DNA of 64,000 nt from Scilla litardierei (Eukaryota > Streptophyta > Magnoliopsida > Asparagales > Asparagaceae), in NCBI GenBank assembly GCA_030789695.1, contig CM061134.1, positions 58,907,334 through 58,971,333 on the forward strand, in the 5' to 3' direction. Below are positions 36,601 through 48,180 of the stretch, one piece after another. The notes beneath the pieces are model-generated. The model saw only the letters and a list, made by a program, of their open reading frames with translations. It was not told the DNA's origin and made no database searches. The position numbers were made by a program, and so were the translations under genes. Position 1 is the stretch's first letter. Each line of letters starts with the position of its first letter.

Positions 36601-36761
36601 GGTCTCATTTCCTTGTTTATTATCTTTGTTTCGTATCGCAATTGCAAGGACCTGCCAATTAATGTTTATTGACGCTTATCGGACTTGCGGCTTTGCAGCT
36701 TCAAGTCTGAGCGGACCTTCTCATGCTTCGCCTCCACATTTTTGGGAAGCGGGGCGTGACA
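33643..36761 (+). repeat. 3' LTR of LARD
   Basis: Nearly identical to 26842-29959. Differences seen: one A inserted in an A-run near 33870, and single substitutions near 33750, 33897 and 34416. The tandem repeat is at 36112-36243. Confidence 0.93.
36112..36243 (+). repeat. 46-bp tandem repeat, 2.7 copies (3' LTR of LARD)
   Basis: Same array as 29310-29441. Confidence 0.92.
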
Positions 36762-36766
36762 GCTTT

Positions 36767-36958
36767 GAAGAGAACGTAATGTACCTTCAAACCATTGAGG
36801 CTCCACCTATCGATGCCTACTGGGGAGAAGCTCATCACTTGGAATCACTACATAACTCTCAGATGCTTGAGATTTTAGAGAGCGTGGTAGCTGACGTATG
36901 GGCCCATGGCCCAGTTGAATTTCCTATAGACGACCTAGCTACGCAAGAGCTCTCAGTT
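36767..36958 (+). pseudogene. Module ORF of element A, continuation
   Basis: Resumes the frame cut by the LARD: EENVMYLQTIEAPPIDAYWG, then LEILESVVADVWAHGPVEFP and TQELSVFK, at which point LARD-like sequence begins. VVADVWAHGPVEF aligns with IVDIVRISGPLTITA of the element B ORF, so this is the start of a second module. A further scrap, 37569-37644 (DGVAIADGTYVRYEGN), fits the end of a module and lies between two LARD-derived patches. Confidence 0.55.
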
Positions 36959-37568
36959 TTCAAAGTTATGTTCAACATTTTTCCCTATTACAGATTTTTT
37001 GGAAAATTACTATTTCGTAACCACTTCCTGATCTAGACCTCCATAAGTTGGTTTTAAAGCTTTATTACAGATTTTGATAATTTTACTACTAAACTATTAT
37101 TATCTTTCCGTTCCCCATACATACTTTAGAATAAATTCTAAACTAAATATAATTTCAATTATTTTTATACCCGTACCATGCTCGTTGTGCTCGTATGTTA
37201 AGAACCTTGTGTAAGTCAGTTTCTTTTTGGCAAATTCCGGCTCCTCTAAAAAGTAGTGCAGTATTGGTTATTTTAAAATTTTTCCCTAGCTTAAAGACTT
37301 TGAAAGTATTTAACATGAACTTAAAATTCTTCAGTTCATTTCATTCCTTGAATTTCAAAATTTTGCCAAAATTATATTAAATTACTGCCGTATAATATTT
37401 TTCTAAACTACGTCCTTAATGTTCGCATGAACGATTTACTTTCTTTCATAATGATTTCCGTTAAGCCAATAAATCATTTCATCTTAATATGTATATTCAA
37501 CTCAAACTTATTTCGAGCAACTTATTTTATCGATATCCAAATATTGCCTATGCGGAGGAGAACTCCAA
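36959..37568 (+). repeat. LARD-derived patch 1 inside element A
   Basis: Almost identical to 30903-31511 of the LARD internal region, with no LTR. Short shared sequence lies at both edges: TCAAAG on the left, CGGAGGAGAACTCCAA on the right. Confidence 0.92.
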
Positions 37569-37644
37569 TCGCAACCGCTTTCCATAATGCAGACGCCCTG
37601 GATGGTGTTGCCATAGCTGATGGAACTTATGTGCGATACGAGGG

Positions 37645-38709
37645 GAATGAGTGTACTTCCGGTAGTATATTAATGATTGCCTATTGTGTGATATATACAT
37701 ACTCTGAGTTATTCATGATGTTATGAAGTTGTATATGTGTTAGTATTTATAGATATGTGTGAGGATAGCTATACCACTCTAGGGACGTCTGTGTATAAAT
37801 GAATCAGTGTTGGAATATCTAATGGGGTGTACGTTGTTGGAAATACTTATAATGGTTGAAATAATACGTTGGTAAAGTTACGTGTATGTTAGGTGTAATG
37901 GTGATAGGTGAACGTATAGTTAAGTAAGTAGGCCTATTATATGACCTGTATGTTGGTACGTGTGAGTGTGTGCTCATACGTAGATACGTATTGTGCTTGG
38001 ACGTAAGTAGTTATGTATTTGCTGCATGAGTATATATGTGATATACATATGGTAATAGGATTATAATTTTGGTTGGTATTGCTTGCCTTTACGGAATGTT
38101 ATGCGTGTACGTGTGTACCGTGGAGTATAGACGATTATGGTATGTCTTAAACTATATATATATATATAAGTAGATGTGTTGGTATACTAATTATGGGTAG
38201 AATGGCTATGGTGCGAATATATATTACATGTATGTGACTATACGATGAATGCAGGTAGTAGAGAGTGTATTAAAGTTATACGTGTGCTGATATTGGCAAT
38301 ATTACTATATGGTGAAGAGTGTTTGCATTATGTGGGCTTTACTGGACTAAATATAGTGATTGATGATATGTTATGTATGTGGTTATGTTGGTAGATGTAT
38401 ATATTGGAGTGGTGTTGGTATATGTATAAATACCGTGTTATGTATATAGAGTTTTCTGATGTGGTTTTGGAGTCTCACTCAAGCTTGAGTGGGTATATTA
38501 AGTATATGGTTACATATGTCTGTGGATGGTGTGTAGTACTATAAATGTAGTAATGGATGATGTATGTATAGTGATAGGATTGGTTGTGTCTGGTGGTGTT
38601 ACGCACATGATTGTGGGTGGCTATTCTATAATATAGTTATATGTGTTGGCCTTGTGATATAGTTAATTACTAAGGACTTACATGTTGATTGTATTTGTGC
38701 TAGCTGAAC
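37645..38709 (+). repeat. LARD-derived patch 2 inside element A
   Basis: Almost identical to 31855-32917 of the LARD, one visible difference being two bases in a TA run. Edges share GAATGAGTG on the left and GCTAGCTGAAC on the right. It starts 76 bases after patch 1 and in the same order as in the LARD. Confidence 0.92.
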
Positions 38710-38740
38710 GTTAGTATATAATGATGTCCCTCCGCAGATT

Positions 38741-41700
38741 TTGGCATGTGAGGTGCACACCTATGAAGGGTCCCCAAATCTACCTCTATCTCAAAACCAC
38801 ATCAATCAGGGAAGTACTCCGGACTTTATGTTTAACAGCAAATGCATGCCTGACAGCCTTGCTTCTTTTGACAGGTGCGCTACGGGAATGGAAACTGCGG
38901 ACGTGTGCCTTGATGCGCCATCATCTCTCTGCTCCTCCCATTACTCTACGAATGAAGAGTTTCCGAACCTGAGATCCAGGATGTGTCATTCTCACAAGCA
39001 AGAGACGCCGGGGGTACAACGCCCCCCTCAGGTAGAATTGAAACCCCTCTCTGCTAATTTGAAATATGCTTTTCTGGGGGAAGATTCCACTTATCTCGTC
39101 ATTGTAAATGCGGCCCTCACGGAACCCCAATTAAAGAGTCTCCTAAAAATCATCAGATCTTACAGAAAGGTGATAGGGTATAACATCTCTGACCTGAAGG
39201 GTAATAGCGAGACCATTTGTATGCATAGGATTCACCTTGAGGACAAGGATGCCATCTCCATCGAGCCTCAAAGGCGGTTGAACACCAACATGAAGGAGAT
39301 GGTGAAAAAGGAGGTTCTGAAACTTTTAGTGGATGACATTATTTACCCCATTTCTGATAGTAAGTGGGTTAGTCCCGTTTAGGTTGTCCCCAAAAAAGGG
39401 GGCATGACAGTCGTAAAAAACGAAAAAGACGAATTAATCTCCACTAGGACTGTCACTGGATGGCGCATGTGTATCGATGACAGAAAACTGAACAAAGCCA
39501 CCAGGAAAGACCACTACCCTCTGCCCTTCTTAGAACAGATGCTCGAGCGCTTAGCTAAGCATAAATACTTTTGCTATTTAGACGGATACTCCGGATTTTT
39601 CCAAATCCCGTTGCATCGGGAAGACCAAGAGGAAACGACATTCACATGTCCTTACGGCACCTTCGCTTATCGAAGAATGCCGTTTGGGCTATGTAACGCA
39701 CCCGTCACATTTCAAAGGTGCATGACATCTATTTTCTCTGATTTCATCGAGAATATCATGGAGGTCTTTATGGACGATTTTTCTGTCTATGGCACCGAGT
39801 TTGATAGCTGCTTAGCTAATTTGTCCAAAGTCTTGGAACGATGCCAAGACAACAATCTCACTTTGAATTGGGAGAAGTGTCACTTTATGGTGACAGAAGG
39901 AGTGGTTCTTGGGCATGTCATTACCTCTAGAGGAATTGAGGTTGATAAGGCCAAAGTAGAGGTCATCAAAAGTTTGCCACCCCCCACTAACCTCAAAGGT
40001 ATCCATGGCTTTCTTGGGCATGCCGGTTTTTACCGATGTTTTATAAAGGATTTTTCCAATATTGCTCGCCCTCTCACGGAGCTCCTGGCTAAGGATGCCC
40101 CTTTTGTGTTTACTGATGCTTGTTTGCTAGCTTTCAACAGGTTGAAGGAAGCACTCATCTCGGCACCGATCATACAGCCGCCAGATTGGACTCTGTCATT
40201 TGAGCTTATATGCGATGCTAGTGACCAAGCAGTGGGAGTTATGCTTGGCCAAAGGAAGGAGGGGAAGATCCATGCCATATACTACGCTAGTAAAACCCTG
40301 GACGATGCCCAAAAGAATTACACCACCACGAAGAAAAAGCTGCTAGCCGTAGTCTATTCTATAGAGAAGTTTAGATCCTACCTTCTGGGGTCCAAGGTGA
40401 TCATCCACACAGATCACCCGGCATTGAAATACTTGCTAAGCAAGAAGGATGCTAAACCACGTCTGATACGTTGGATTCTTCTGCTCCAAGAATTTGACAT
40501 TGAGATCAAGGATAAGAAGGGAGCAGAAAATGTGATAGCAGACCACTTGTCACGGCTTATTCAGAGGCACGGGGACGACAGCTTACCGATTGACGATTTG
40601 TTCACCGGTGAACAAATATTCGTTGCAAGTACCTCTGAAGCTCCCTGGTACATCGATATAGTGAATTATTTGGTGAGTGGGATAATTCCGCATGGATTGG
40701 CAACTTGTTAAAGGTGGAAGTTCCTACATGATGCCAAGAGTTACTTTTGGGACGACCCATATTTGTTCAGAACGTGCGCCGACGGGATCATCAGACGATG
40801 TATACCAAAAGAAGAAGCAACCTCCATCATGTCCCATTGTCATGATCAACCATGTGATGGGCACGCTACGGTCACCAAAACCACGACGAAAATTCTTCAA
40901 AGTGGATTCTACTGGCCCGCCATATTCAGGGATGCCAATGAGTACATAAAGAAGTGCGACAGATGCTAAAGGACGGGGAATAACACGAAGAAGAATGAAA
41001 CACCTCTCCATGACATCCTGGAGATAGAACTATTTGACTGCTGGGGCGTCGATTTTATGGGGCCTTTCCCATCGAATAACGGCAACAAGTATATCTTGGT
41101 TGCTGTTGATTACGTCTCAAAATGGGTGGAAGCCATAGCCACCCCGACAAACGATGCGAGGATAGTGGCGAAGTTTTTCAAGAACACCATCTTCCCCCGG
41201 TTCGGAGTCCCCGTACGATTATAAGTGATGGAGGGAGTCATTTCATCGAAAGAAAATTCGAGGCGATGTTGAAAAAGTATGGGGTTCATCACAAGGTCGC
41301 ACTCGCTTACCACCCTCAAACCAGCGTCTAAATGGAAGTATCTAATAGAGAAATAAAAAGCATTCTGGAAAAAACGGTCAGCGCCTCACGGAAGGATTGG
41401 TCGCACTAGCTGGGCGACGCACTTTGGGCTTACCGCACTGCGTTTAAAACCCACATCGGCATAACTCCGTACAAGCTGGTTTATGGAAAATCTTGCCATC
41501 TCCTGGTGGAATTGGAGCATAGAGCATACTGGGTGATAAAGAAAATGAATTTTGACTACCAAAGCACCGCTACCTGACGAGCCCTTCATTGCAATGAGTT
41601 GGACGAAATTCGACGTCATGCCTACGAAAATGCGAAGATATACAAGGAAAGAAACAAGGCATACCACGATAGAAACATCACAGTTGTTCGCCATGATGTC

Positions 41701-41934
41701 GGTGACCAGGTACTTCTATACAACTCGAGGCTACGCCTTTTCCCCGGGAAGCTAAAATCGAGGTGGTCCGGTCCTTACAAGATAGTGAGCTTATCTCCAG
41801 GAGGCGCCGTCGAGCTCGAGGGAAAGAATGGAAATTTCAAGGTCAACGGTCAAAGAATTAAACCCTACAGAGCCGAAGAACCTATGGGAACTGAGGAGAC
41901 ATACTTTCTCGAGGGATTCCCCAACGACAATTGA
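38741..41934 (+). pseudogene. Athila-type RT, RNase H and integrase, broken (element A)
   Basis: One frame to about 41213, then shifted by one base. Domains: RT N-terminal block (CMHRIHLEDKDAI, PISDSKWVSPV), RT core ([26 protein letters not shown], active site FMDDFSVYG near 39769), RNase H ([32 protein letters not shown]), integrase zinc finger (H near 40838 to KKCDRC), catalytic block [18 protein letters not shown], and a C-terminal [20 protein letters not shown] with a stop at 41934. In-frame stops at 39380, 40709, 40967, 41329, 41407 and 41576, plus a frameshift near 41213. Protease is absent, its place taken by the LARD patches. Confidence 0.9.
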
Positions 41935-41985
41935 TAAACTAAGGGGAGTCGAGCTCGCGACCAAAAATGAGCGCTTATTGGAAGG

Positions 41986-44095
41986 TGATCACTCCATATT
42001 TTACACCTTTTTTCTGCATATTTGCATACCGTTTTGATCGCCCATATCACGCTTTTCATGATTATTCGACAATATTGCGATACTTTTCACTATTTCTTGT
42101 TTTTGTCGTATTTCAGGATATATGGAGCGATTTTGATCGATTGTGAGATGAAGAGGATTTGTGCCCACTCCGGAGAGTCAACCATGGCCCTTTTGAGGGT
42201 TATTCTGCAATGGAAGTGGAGTGGAAGAAGAAAGAACGCCGTAGGAGCGACGGGGGAGCGAAAAGATGAAGATTGGGCATTTTCAGCATGCCACTCGGCC
42301 GAGTGAAGGATTCACTCGGCCGAGCATTGAGACCCCGCTCGGCCGGCCAGATCGGACACGCAACAGAGATGTATCAGCGTGCACTCGGCCGAGCATCGCA
42401 CGCCGACTCGGCCGAGTGCGGAGACTCCGTCCGCCCGAGTGGCACCCAGACGACGGCAAGCCAAAATGTCCAACTTACTGTAATCCGTCAGTCTGCCCCA
42501 GAAGCCCGACTCGGCCGAGTGACGAAAGCCGTCCGCCCGAGTACCAAATGCCCCTCGGCCGAGTGACATTTGCCACTCGACCGAGTGATGCCGAGGACAG
42601 GCAGCGCCCAGATTTTCAGACAGCCTCTCACTCTTTTGAAATCTGCTATCATTCCAGCAATCAAAATATTTTTCTCATATTTTTTATGGATAGTAGACTT
42701 CATGACGGTTCCAACGCCGCCAAGAACGCGCAAATCGGAGGTCGGATGAAATCTGGGGAATTTCTGCAAGTTGATGCTGCAGTGCTGGAATTTGCATGTC
42801 AGTGTCACTCGGCCGGGTCACATATTCCACTCGGCCGAGTGCGGCCTGGGCCCAGATTTTAAGTTGCGGTTTGGGCTGTTTTTGGGCACGAATTTGAGGG
42901 GTTTTCTAGGGTTTCTTGCTAGGGTTTTGGGGGAGTATTTAAGGGGTTTGTAGCCACCATTAGAGGGGATCTCCATTATGTTTTCTTAGCCCCATTATGT
43001 TTTCTTAGAGTTTATTTTAGAGGTTAGGCCATGCCCTAGGCCCCCTCTTGGATCAAAAAGCTTGTATTTGGATTGGAATTCTTCATCAAAGCTAAGTATC
43101 TTTGTTCTTATTATTTGAATCTTTGATTTGCTATCTTTTTACATGCAAGCAATTGTTTTTATTGATTCCTATATTATTGTTGCTATGGTTGAGTAGATTT
43201 GATGTTCTAGGGCATGCGGATGAACCCTATGGATCTAATTTCATATTTGTGATGAATGAATTTCTAAATTGCTAGAATTGCTAGGAGGTTAGGTTGTGAT
43301 TAATTCATTACGGATAGCTAGGGATTTCCATCGATCTAGGGTTTGCAAGAGATTGGATTCTAATCGATGGGAAGGCCTAGATATTCGATTTAGGTTTACA
43401 ATTGGGTTTCTCTAGATTTGGTTTGCAAGAGATTGGACCAAAGCTAGGATTTTTAATTGTAAATCTATACCCATATTCGTTTGCAAGAGATTGGACGAAT
43501 ACGAACTATCACAACCTAGATCGTGACTCGAGTTTGCACGAGAGTGGGCTCGAGGAGCGATTGGACGATGATGTCGATCCTAATGCTAGTGGCTTAGGTT
43601 AGGGTTTGCAAGAGATTGGGCTCTAACCTAGGTTTGCTATAGACCGGCAATAGCGCGAGAGCGTGAGCTTGGTTCTCCATTAAGTTGCGACTAGTTCACC
43701 TCAACGCAAGTCTAGTAATATTGAGATTCACTATTCACAAGGACGGATGATGATCCGTAGCGGGAATTCCCCATTCCCTAGGCGTCTTTTATTTGATTTG
43801 ATATCTTCGTACTTTGTCTGACGATTGTGACATGATCGCCAAAGGCAAATTCTTTATTATATTGTATTTGAACCGATATTTGACCAAATTCTTTATCACC
43901 GACACCGACATTCACCACCATTGCCATTACATCATACCATAGCCATCTCCACCAATAATACCTTCGTAGTCGAACCAACCTAGGATAGATTGGAGCTCAA
44001 CACCACCTCCTCGTGTTCGATACCCGCTCGCCACTACGCCGTGCGCTTGCGGTAAAACTACAATCGTTCTCCGGGTGTATATCCGGGCGCGACCA
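41986..44095 (+). repeat. 5' LTR of element B (2110 bp)
   Basis: TGATCACTCCATATTTTACAC to ATCCGGGCGCGACCA. A dozen palindromes lie at 42290-42842. The later part has repeated TTTGCAAGAGATTGG phrases (43330-43620). Confidence 0.94.
42290..42842. repeat. CACTCGGCCGAGTG palindrome array, 5' LTR of B
   Basis: Copies near 42294, 42313, 42337, 42383, 42404, 42434, 42510, 42534, 42552, 42574, 42808 and 42829, several perfect 14-bp palindromes. They are better preserved than in C. Confidence 0.93.
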
Positions 44096-44101
44096 AGTTT
44101 T

Positions 44102-44119
44102 TGGCGCCGTTGCCGGGGA
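44102..44119 (+). promoter_or_regulatory. tRNA-Asp primer-binding site (element B)
   Basis: TGGCGCCGTTGCCGGGGA, perfect, six bases after the LTR. Confidence 0.93.
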
Positions 44120-44310
44120 GGTGTTTCCCGTTGGGTGCCAATTTGTCACAGTTAGGTTGATTGGATTACATTATAAAAAAAAATCATCAAAAAAAACATT
44201 GAGAGAGATTTTTTCCCACCACCTGCTATTATTATCTTTATCTCTCTTTGTACCACTGACGTCTTTTCCAGGTTGTTTACTTTGATTGATCAGGTACAGT
44301 TGTTGCAGCG

Positions 44311-46059
44311 ATGGTCCTTCCAAAGAAAATGCGAGCGGGCTCTATACAATCCTACATATATCTCGCTGCATTCTATCAGGCTGATGGAGAATCCTTCGGG
44401 GAAGCCTTGTCTAGGTTTGAAGGAATGTTAGAAATGTTCCAGAAGGAGTCAGACCATGAGTGGAATGACTCCACGCTATTTGATATCTTCACTAGAAGGC
44501 TAAAGGGACCCTCACGTGAGTTTTTGAAGAGGATGCAAGTGGGGAAGTTCAGTGATCTACAGTTGGCAGCAGCCTTGGAGCAAATGATAGATGATGCTCG
44601 ATCTACCGGTTCACTAACCGTTACGGTAAGTAAACCATACGACCAAGTATTCATCGATTTTGTTATGGCTAATGTCTCTAGTGCAGGTACCATCATAGAT
44701 GGAGTGTATGCTTCACTTGAAGGTGATCATATACACCTTTATACCATCAACACTCCACAAATAGAGACATCTGAGTTGCCAAAGGAGGACACGTACACGG
44801 ACCTATTGAGAAACATTGTCGACATAGTTCGAATTTCCGGTCCATTGACAATAACGGCAGGTGATCCTTTTGAGCTTGAATTTCAAAACTTTATTACTCA
44901 TTGTATCTCTTCCACAGGCACAATTGATGATGGAGTCTACGCTCTAATTGAGGGGCACAAGACCCACTTTTATACCACGGTCAAGATACATGAGCCCATA
45001 GAGCCACCTGCACCTACTATTGAGGAGGCCAAGCCATGCAATCGGGTGACTCGAGCTCCAGGAAAGAAACAAAGAAGGAGGCATGAAAAGGAGATGATGG
45101 AGTTTACATTGCCTTCTATACCTGAGGAGCCTGAGGAGGATGTCCACGTTCAGCTTGGGGGAGAGTCAGCTTGTGCCATCGTCGCTCCCCCTTGTCACCC
45201 ACATGAGCCAGAGCTTGCTGTTGAGGAGGCCTTACATGCGGAGCCAGAGCTTGTCACCGGGGAGGCCGTGCATTGGGACGTGGACACATTCATTCATGAG
45301 GATCCCGAGCATTACCCTCCTCCTTTCGAGCTACCGCAGCCGCCTCTACTTTCTACAGAGGCTGAGCATCCCTCAGAGGACCACCCTTCCACTGACGCCG
45401 AGGACAATCCCACAGAGCTTATGGCTCCCCTTCAGGGGGATCTCTTTACTCCCTCGCCCTTTACATTTGATTCCCCTCCCGTATATGATGCTTGCTATGA
45501 TTCAGATTTTGACGACTCATTGCACCTTTTGCAGGATTCATGTACATACGATCAAAAGGTACGATGGGACGTATACAAGGAGGAGAGCGAGGAGTTAGCA
45601 CCCATGGACGCTATTGAATATGATCAGGAGGTGCGATGGGATAAGTCTGACGATGATGAGGAGATGCCTGATGAGACCTATGCTTATATGCCCAAGCTAC
45701 CTGAACAACCTGAGGCGAACAATGAGGAGTTGATCGACGCGGTATACGAGAGTGGAGATTTATTTCCAGGGAAGTGTTGTCACCCGTCTTTAATTTTAAA
45801 TACTTATGTTGATGACCCTCTTTGGAATACATTTATTTTGGGGAAGAATTATCCACATCAGATTGATGCGGCTTATCTCTTGCAGGGTACAGGTGGAGTC
45901 CTTGGAGAGGTGCTGGGAGCCGCATTGCTGGAGTCTGATGGAGTCCGTGGACATACGCACCTGGCGGAGCCACGGAAGGAGCAGTTGGAGCAGTTGCCTG
46001 CACCGACAAAGATACTGGATCCGCCTTTTGCTATAGGTGATATCAATCCAGTAGTGTAG
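44311..46059 (+). CDS. Gag-like N-terminus plus tandem modules, 582 aa, unknown function
   Basis: Complete frame from the first good ATG after the leader to TAG. Residues about 20-95 resemble a retrotransposon gag core (FYQADGESFGEALSRFEG, then FTRRLKGPSREFL). Two tandem modules follow, about 97-150 and 166-227, each ending S-S-(A/T)-G-T-I-(I/D)-D-G-V-Y-A and (H)(F/L)YT, and each preceded by a (S/G)-(S/P)-L-T-(V/I)-T run. Then comes a basic patch (KKQRRRHEKE), a long acidic Pro-rich part with repeated YDQ-(K/E)-VRWD, and a C-terminal ELIDAVYESGDLF stretch. No zinc knuckle, protease or polymerase. Probably a structural or RNA-binding protein of a non-autonomous element; that is inference. Confidence 0.75.
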   Translation: MVLPKKMRAGSIQSYIYLAAFYQADGESFGEALSRFEGMLEMFQKESDHEWNDSTLFDIFTRRLKGPSREFLKRMQVGKFSDLQLAAALEQMIDDARSTGSLTVTVSKPYDQVFIDFVMANVSSAGTIIDGVYASLEGDHIHLYTINTPQIETSELPKEDTYTDLLRNIVDIVRISGPLTITAGDPFELEFQNFITHCISSTGTIDDGVYALIEGHKTHFYTTVKIHEPIEPPAPTIEEAKPCNRVTRAPGKKQRRRHEKEMMEFTLPSIPEEPEEDVHVQLGGESACAIVAPPCHPHEPELAVEEALHAEPELVTGEAVHWDVDTFIHEDPEHYPPPFELPQPPLLSTEAEHPSEDHPSTDAEDNPTELMAPLQGDLFTPSPFTFDSPPVYDACYDSDFDDSLHLLQDSCTYDQKVRWDVYKEESEELAPMDAIEYDQEVRWDKSDDDEEMPDETYAYMPKLPEQPEANNEELIDAVYESGDLFPGKCCHPSLILNTYVDDPLWNTFILGKNYPHQIDAAYLLQGTGGVLGEVLGAALLESDGVRGHTHLAEPRKEQLEQLPAPTKILDPPFAIGDINPVV

Positions 46060-47649
46060 AAATTTTTATGCTTTGAATAAACACGAATTCTCTCGATAGC
46101 GAGAGGACCGTATAGATTTGCTTGAATAAATATCACCTCTTATGACGGCTACAAAAATTTTTAGACCCCAAACCCATATATATATATCAATTCCCCTCTC
46201 CATATTTTGATGTGTCACATCCTTTTGCTCACCACATTCGAGCATTTCTTTCAAGTGAGACTTTGCTTTCTTATTCGTTTGACTTGATCACGCTTTGCAA
46301 AGCCATGACATTTTTGGTCAAGTCATTTGAATAGGATTGTTTGGTATAAGCTTGGGGGAAAGCGCTCTCATGCATCATTGTATGTGCATGTAGTTGCATT
46401 AGGATTTCATGTCATTCATTTCATCATTTTTCATTCACCCCCTTATTATTATCGTTGTTCCTCATATTCTTTCATTATGATCACATTGAGGACAATGTGA
46501 AGTTTAAGCTTGGGGGAGTGCATTTCCATGCCATTTAGATGCATTAGTTGCATTTTTTACTTTATTTTAGGGTTTTTAAAATTTTTCAAAATTTTTGCAT
46601 CACCTTTTTGATTTTTCCATCTTATTTTCCTTTTATGTGTGTTCATGCATCATATTGTGTGCTTGATTTTCTTCCCTTTCCCCTCTTTTATTTTTATTTC
46701 TTTATTTTCCTTTTCTCTTTTTCCGCTAGATGAGTTTTTTATGTTGATATCTCTTATTGCTTTAGCAACCATCACGATGCTTATTATTCTTTGCCATGCT
46801 ACTTAGAGTATTCCATAGTCTTGCTATTCACATGTGCTTGCAAATCTATTTCTCTTGATGATTCCTCTACATGAATGCATGATATTAATTGAAGCTGAAT
46901 GTATTGATTAGTGTTTAGTATGCTTTTGTTGGAAATGCACCAAGATTCACGCATCATTAGTATATCTGAAGCATCAGTTTTATTGTCCTATTCACCTTCT
47001 GTTGCATGCCTGATATGATTGTGCGCTTTACCGCTTGACTTCACTTTTTATTGAGATGATTGAGAATATCCATGCTTACATATTAGTTTTAGTTGAAGTA
47101 TTATTTTATTGAACCGTTCGTGCACATCTTAGAGTGAACCGAGTGTTACATTATTTCTTTCTCCACATATATCTTTTTATTATCTACATGTCACTTGAGT
47201 TCACCTCCTAAAGCTACTTATATCTCATCTATTTCCCAAAAATCCCTACAAAAGAAAAATTTAGCTCCAAAAAGTCCAAAAAGCCAAAAAGGAGCCAAAA
47301 TCCAAAAACACAAATCAAATAGCTCCTACAAAAATTCCAAAAAAAGAAAAGTGAGAAACAAAAAAAAGAGTTCAAAAAGAAAAAAAAGAAAAAAGAAAAA
47401 AAAATGTTTCTCTATCTCATTATTGGAGCCACAAAATACTTGGGAAAACCAAGGCAAAAATCCCATTTTCCACTATCATATTCCTTTAGATGCGATGCCT
47501 CAAGCTAAGCTTGGGGGGGTGAATTCATTTGACCATATGAGTGAGTATGACATTAGAGTGGAGACGTGCATGAATGGGAATATTCGATAATGCTTAGACT
47601 TTGCAAAATATATTAGATGTGGAGATTTTTCATGATTTGAAATAAATAT
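46060..47649 (+). other. Non-coding 3' part of element B, first half
   Basis: No credible protein; one short hydrophobic frame near 46548 is T-rich low complexity. PPT-like AAGCTTGGGGGA runs lie at about 46348, 46506 and 47507. An A-rich tract without T is at about 47262-47403. The pattern parallels the 3' parts of A and D. Confidence 0.7.
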
Positions 47650-47688
47650 GTGAATGCCATGACTTTTATTTTATTCTCTATTGCATGC
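47650..47688 (+). repeat. 39-bp direct repeat, left copy, flanking CACTA-type insert
   Basis: GTGAATGCCATGACTTTTAT to CTCTATTGCATGC. An identical copy lies at 54208-54246, and the last base of the left copy overlaps the first C of the transposon end. Confidence 0.93.
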
Positions 47689-47704
47689 ACTACTAAAAAA
47701 AGGA

Positions 47705-48180
47705 CATTTGCCGGCGTTTTTTTAACATTTCTCGACGTTTTTAAAGTGCTGGCAAATGTTTTCACGGCGTTTTACGAAACGCTGCAAAGACGTTGGGAAA
47801 AGATGGTGTTGCTAAATGTTTTCTCGGCGTTCTGGTAAAACGTCGGAAAATGTCCACTTTTGTCAGCGTTTTCGTGGAACGTTGGAAAATGACCAAGACA
47901 TTTCCCCGCGTTTTTTTGAAACGTCGGTAAATATCTTTAGTACATTTACCGACGCTTTTTTGAAACGTCGGGAAATGTCTGTAGTACGTTTACCAGCGCC
48001 TCCTTGAAACGTTGGGATATGCCTATGATAGATTTAGTGACGTTTTCATAAAACGTTGAGAAATGCTCATGTGACATTTAACGGCATTTTTAATACATTT
48101 ATCGGTGTTTTGTAAAACGTTGGAAAATGCTTATGACACATTTAGCGGCCTTTCCAAAAACATAGCTAATATTGAAAAAT
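47705..48180. repeat. Subterminal foldback repeats, left end of CACTA-type element
   Basis: About eight units of 50-65 bp, each a near hairpin such as ATTTACCGACG-TTTTTTGAAA-CGTCGGTAAAT, repeating AACGTCGG and TTTGCCGGCG. Subterminal repeats of this sort are transposase-binding regions in CACTA elements. Confidence 0.8.

Larger units (their letters stand above)
26842..36761 (+). mobile_element. Large retrotransposon derivative (LARD), non-coding, very young
   Basis: Two LTRs of 3118 and 3119 bp (26842-29959 and 33643-36761) flank 3683 bp with no retroviral protein. The target duplication GCTTT is perfect (26837-26841 and 36762-36766). I saw three substitutions and one single-base indel between the LTRs, so the insertion is very recent. 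Size and lack of coding fit the LARD class, non-autonomous elements moved by the proteins of a relative. LTR termini (TGTAAC and GGGAAGCGGGGCGT-ACA) and leader motif match the Tekay-like element at 1-7251. Confidence 0.92.

Noticed and set aside
42290..42842. Evenly repeated palindromes as a CRISPR-like array
   Set aside because: Spacing is irregular, repeats are 10-14 bp, there are no cas genes, and the context is a plant LTR.
42266..42862. 198-codon frame across the palindrome array of element B, also at 54897
   Set aside because: It reads the repeated palindrome (LGRV/TRPS-type repeats appear in three frames), so openness follows from motif composition, not from a protein.
47195..47590. 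Lys/Ser-rich 131-codon frame in B
   Set aside because: It is the A-rich, T-free tract before a PPT-like motif; matching tracts in A and D do not encode the same protein.
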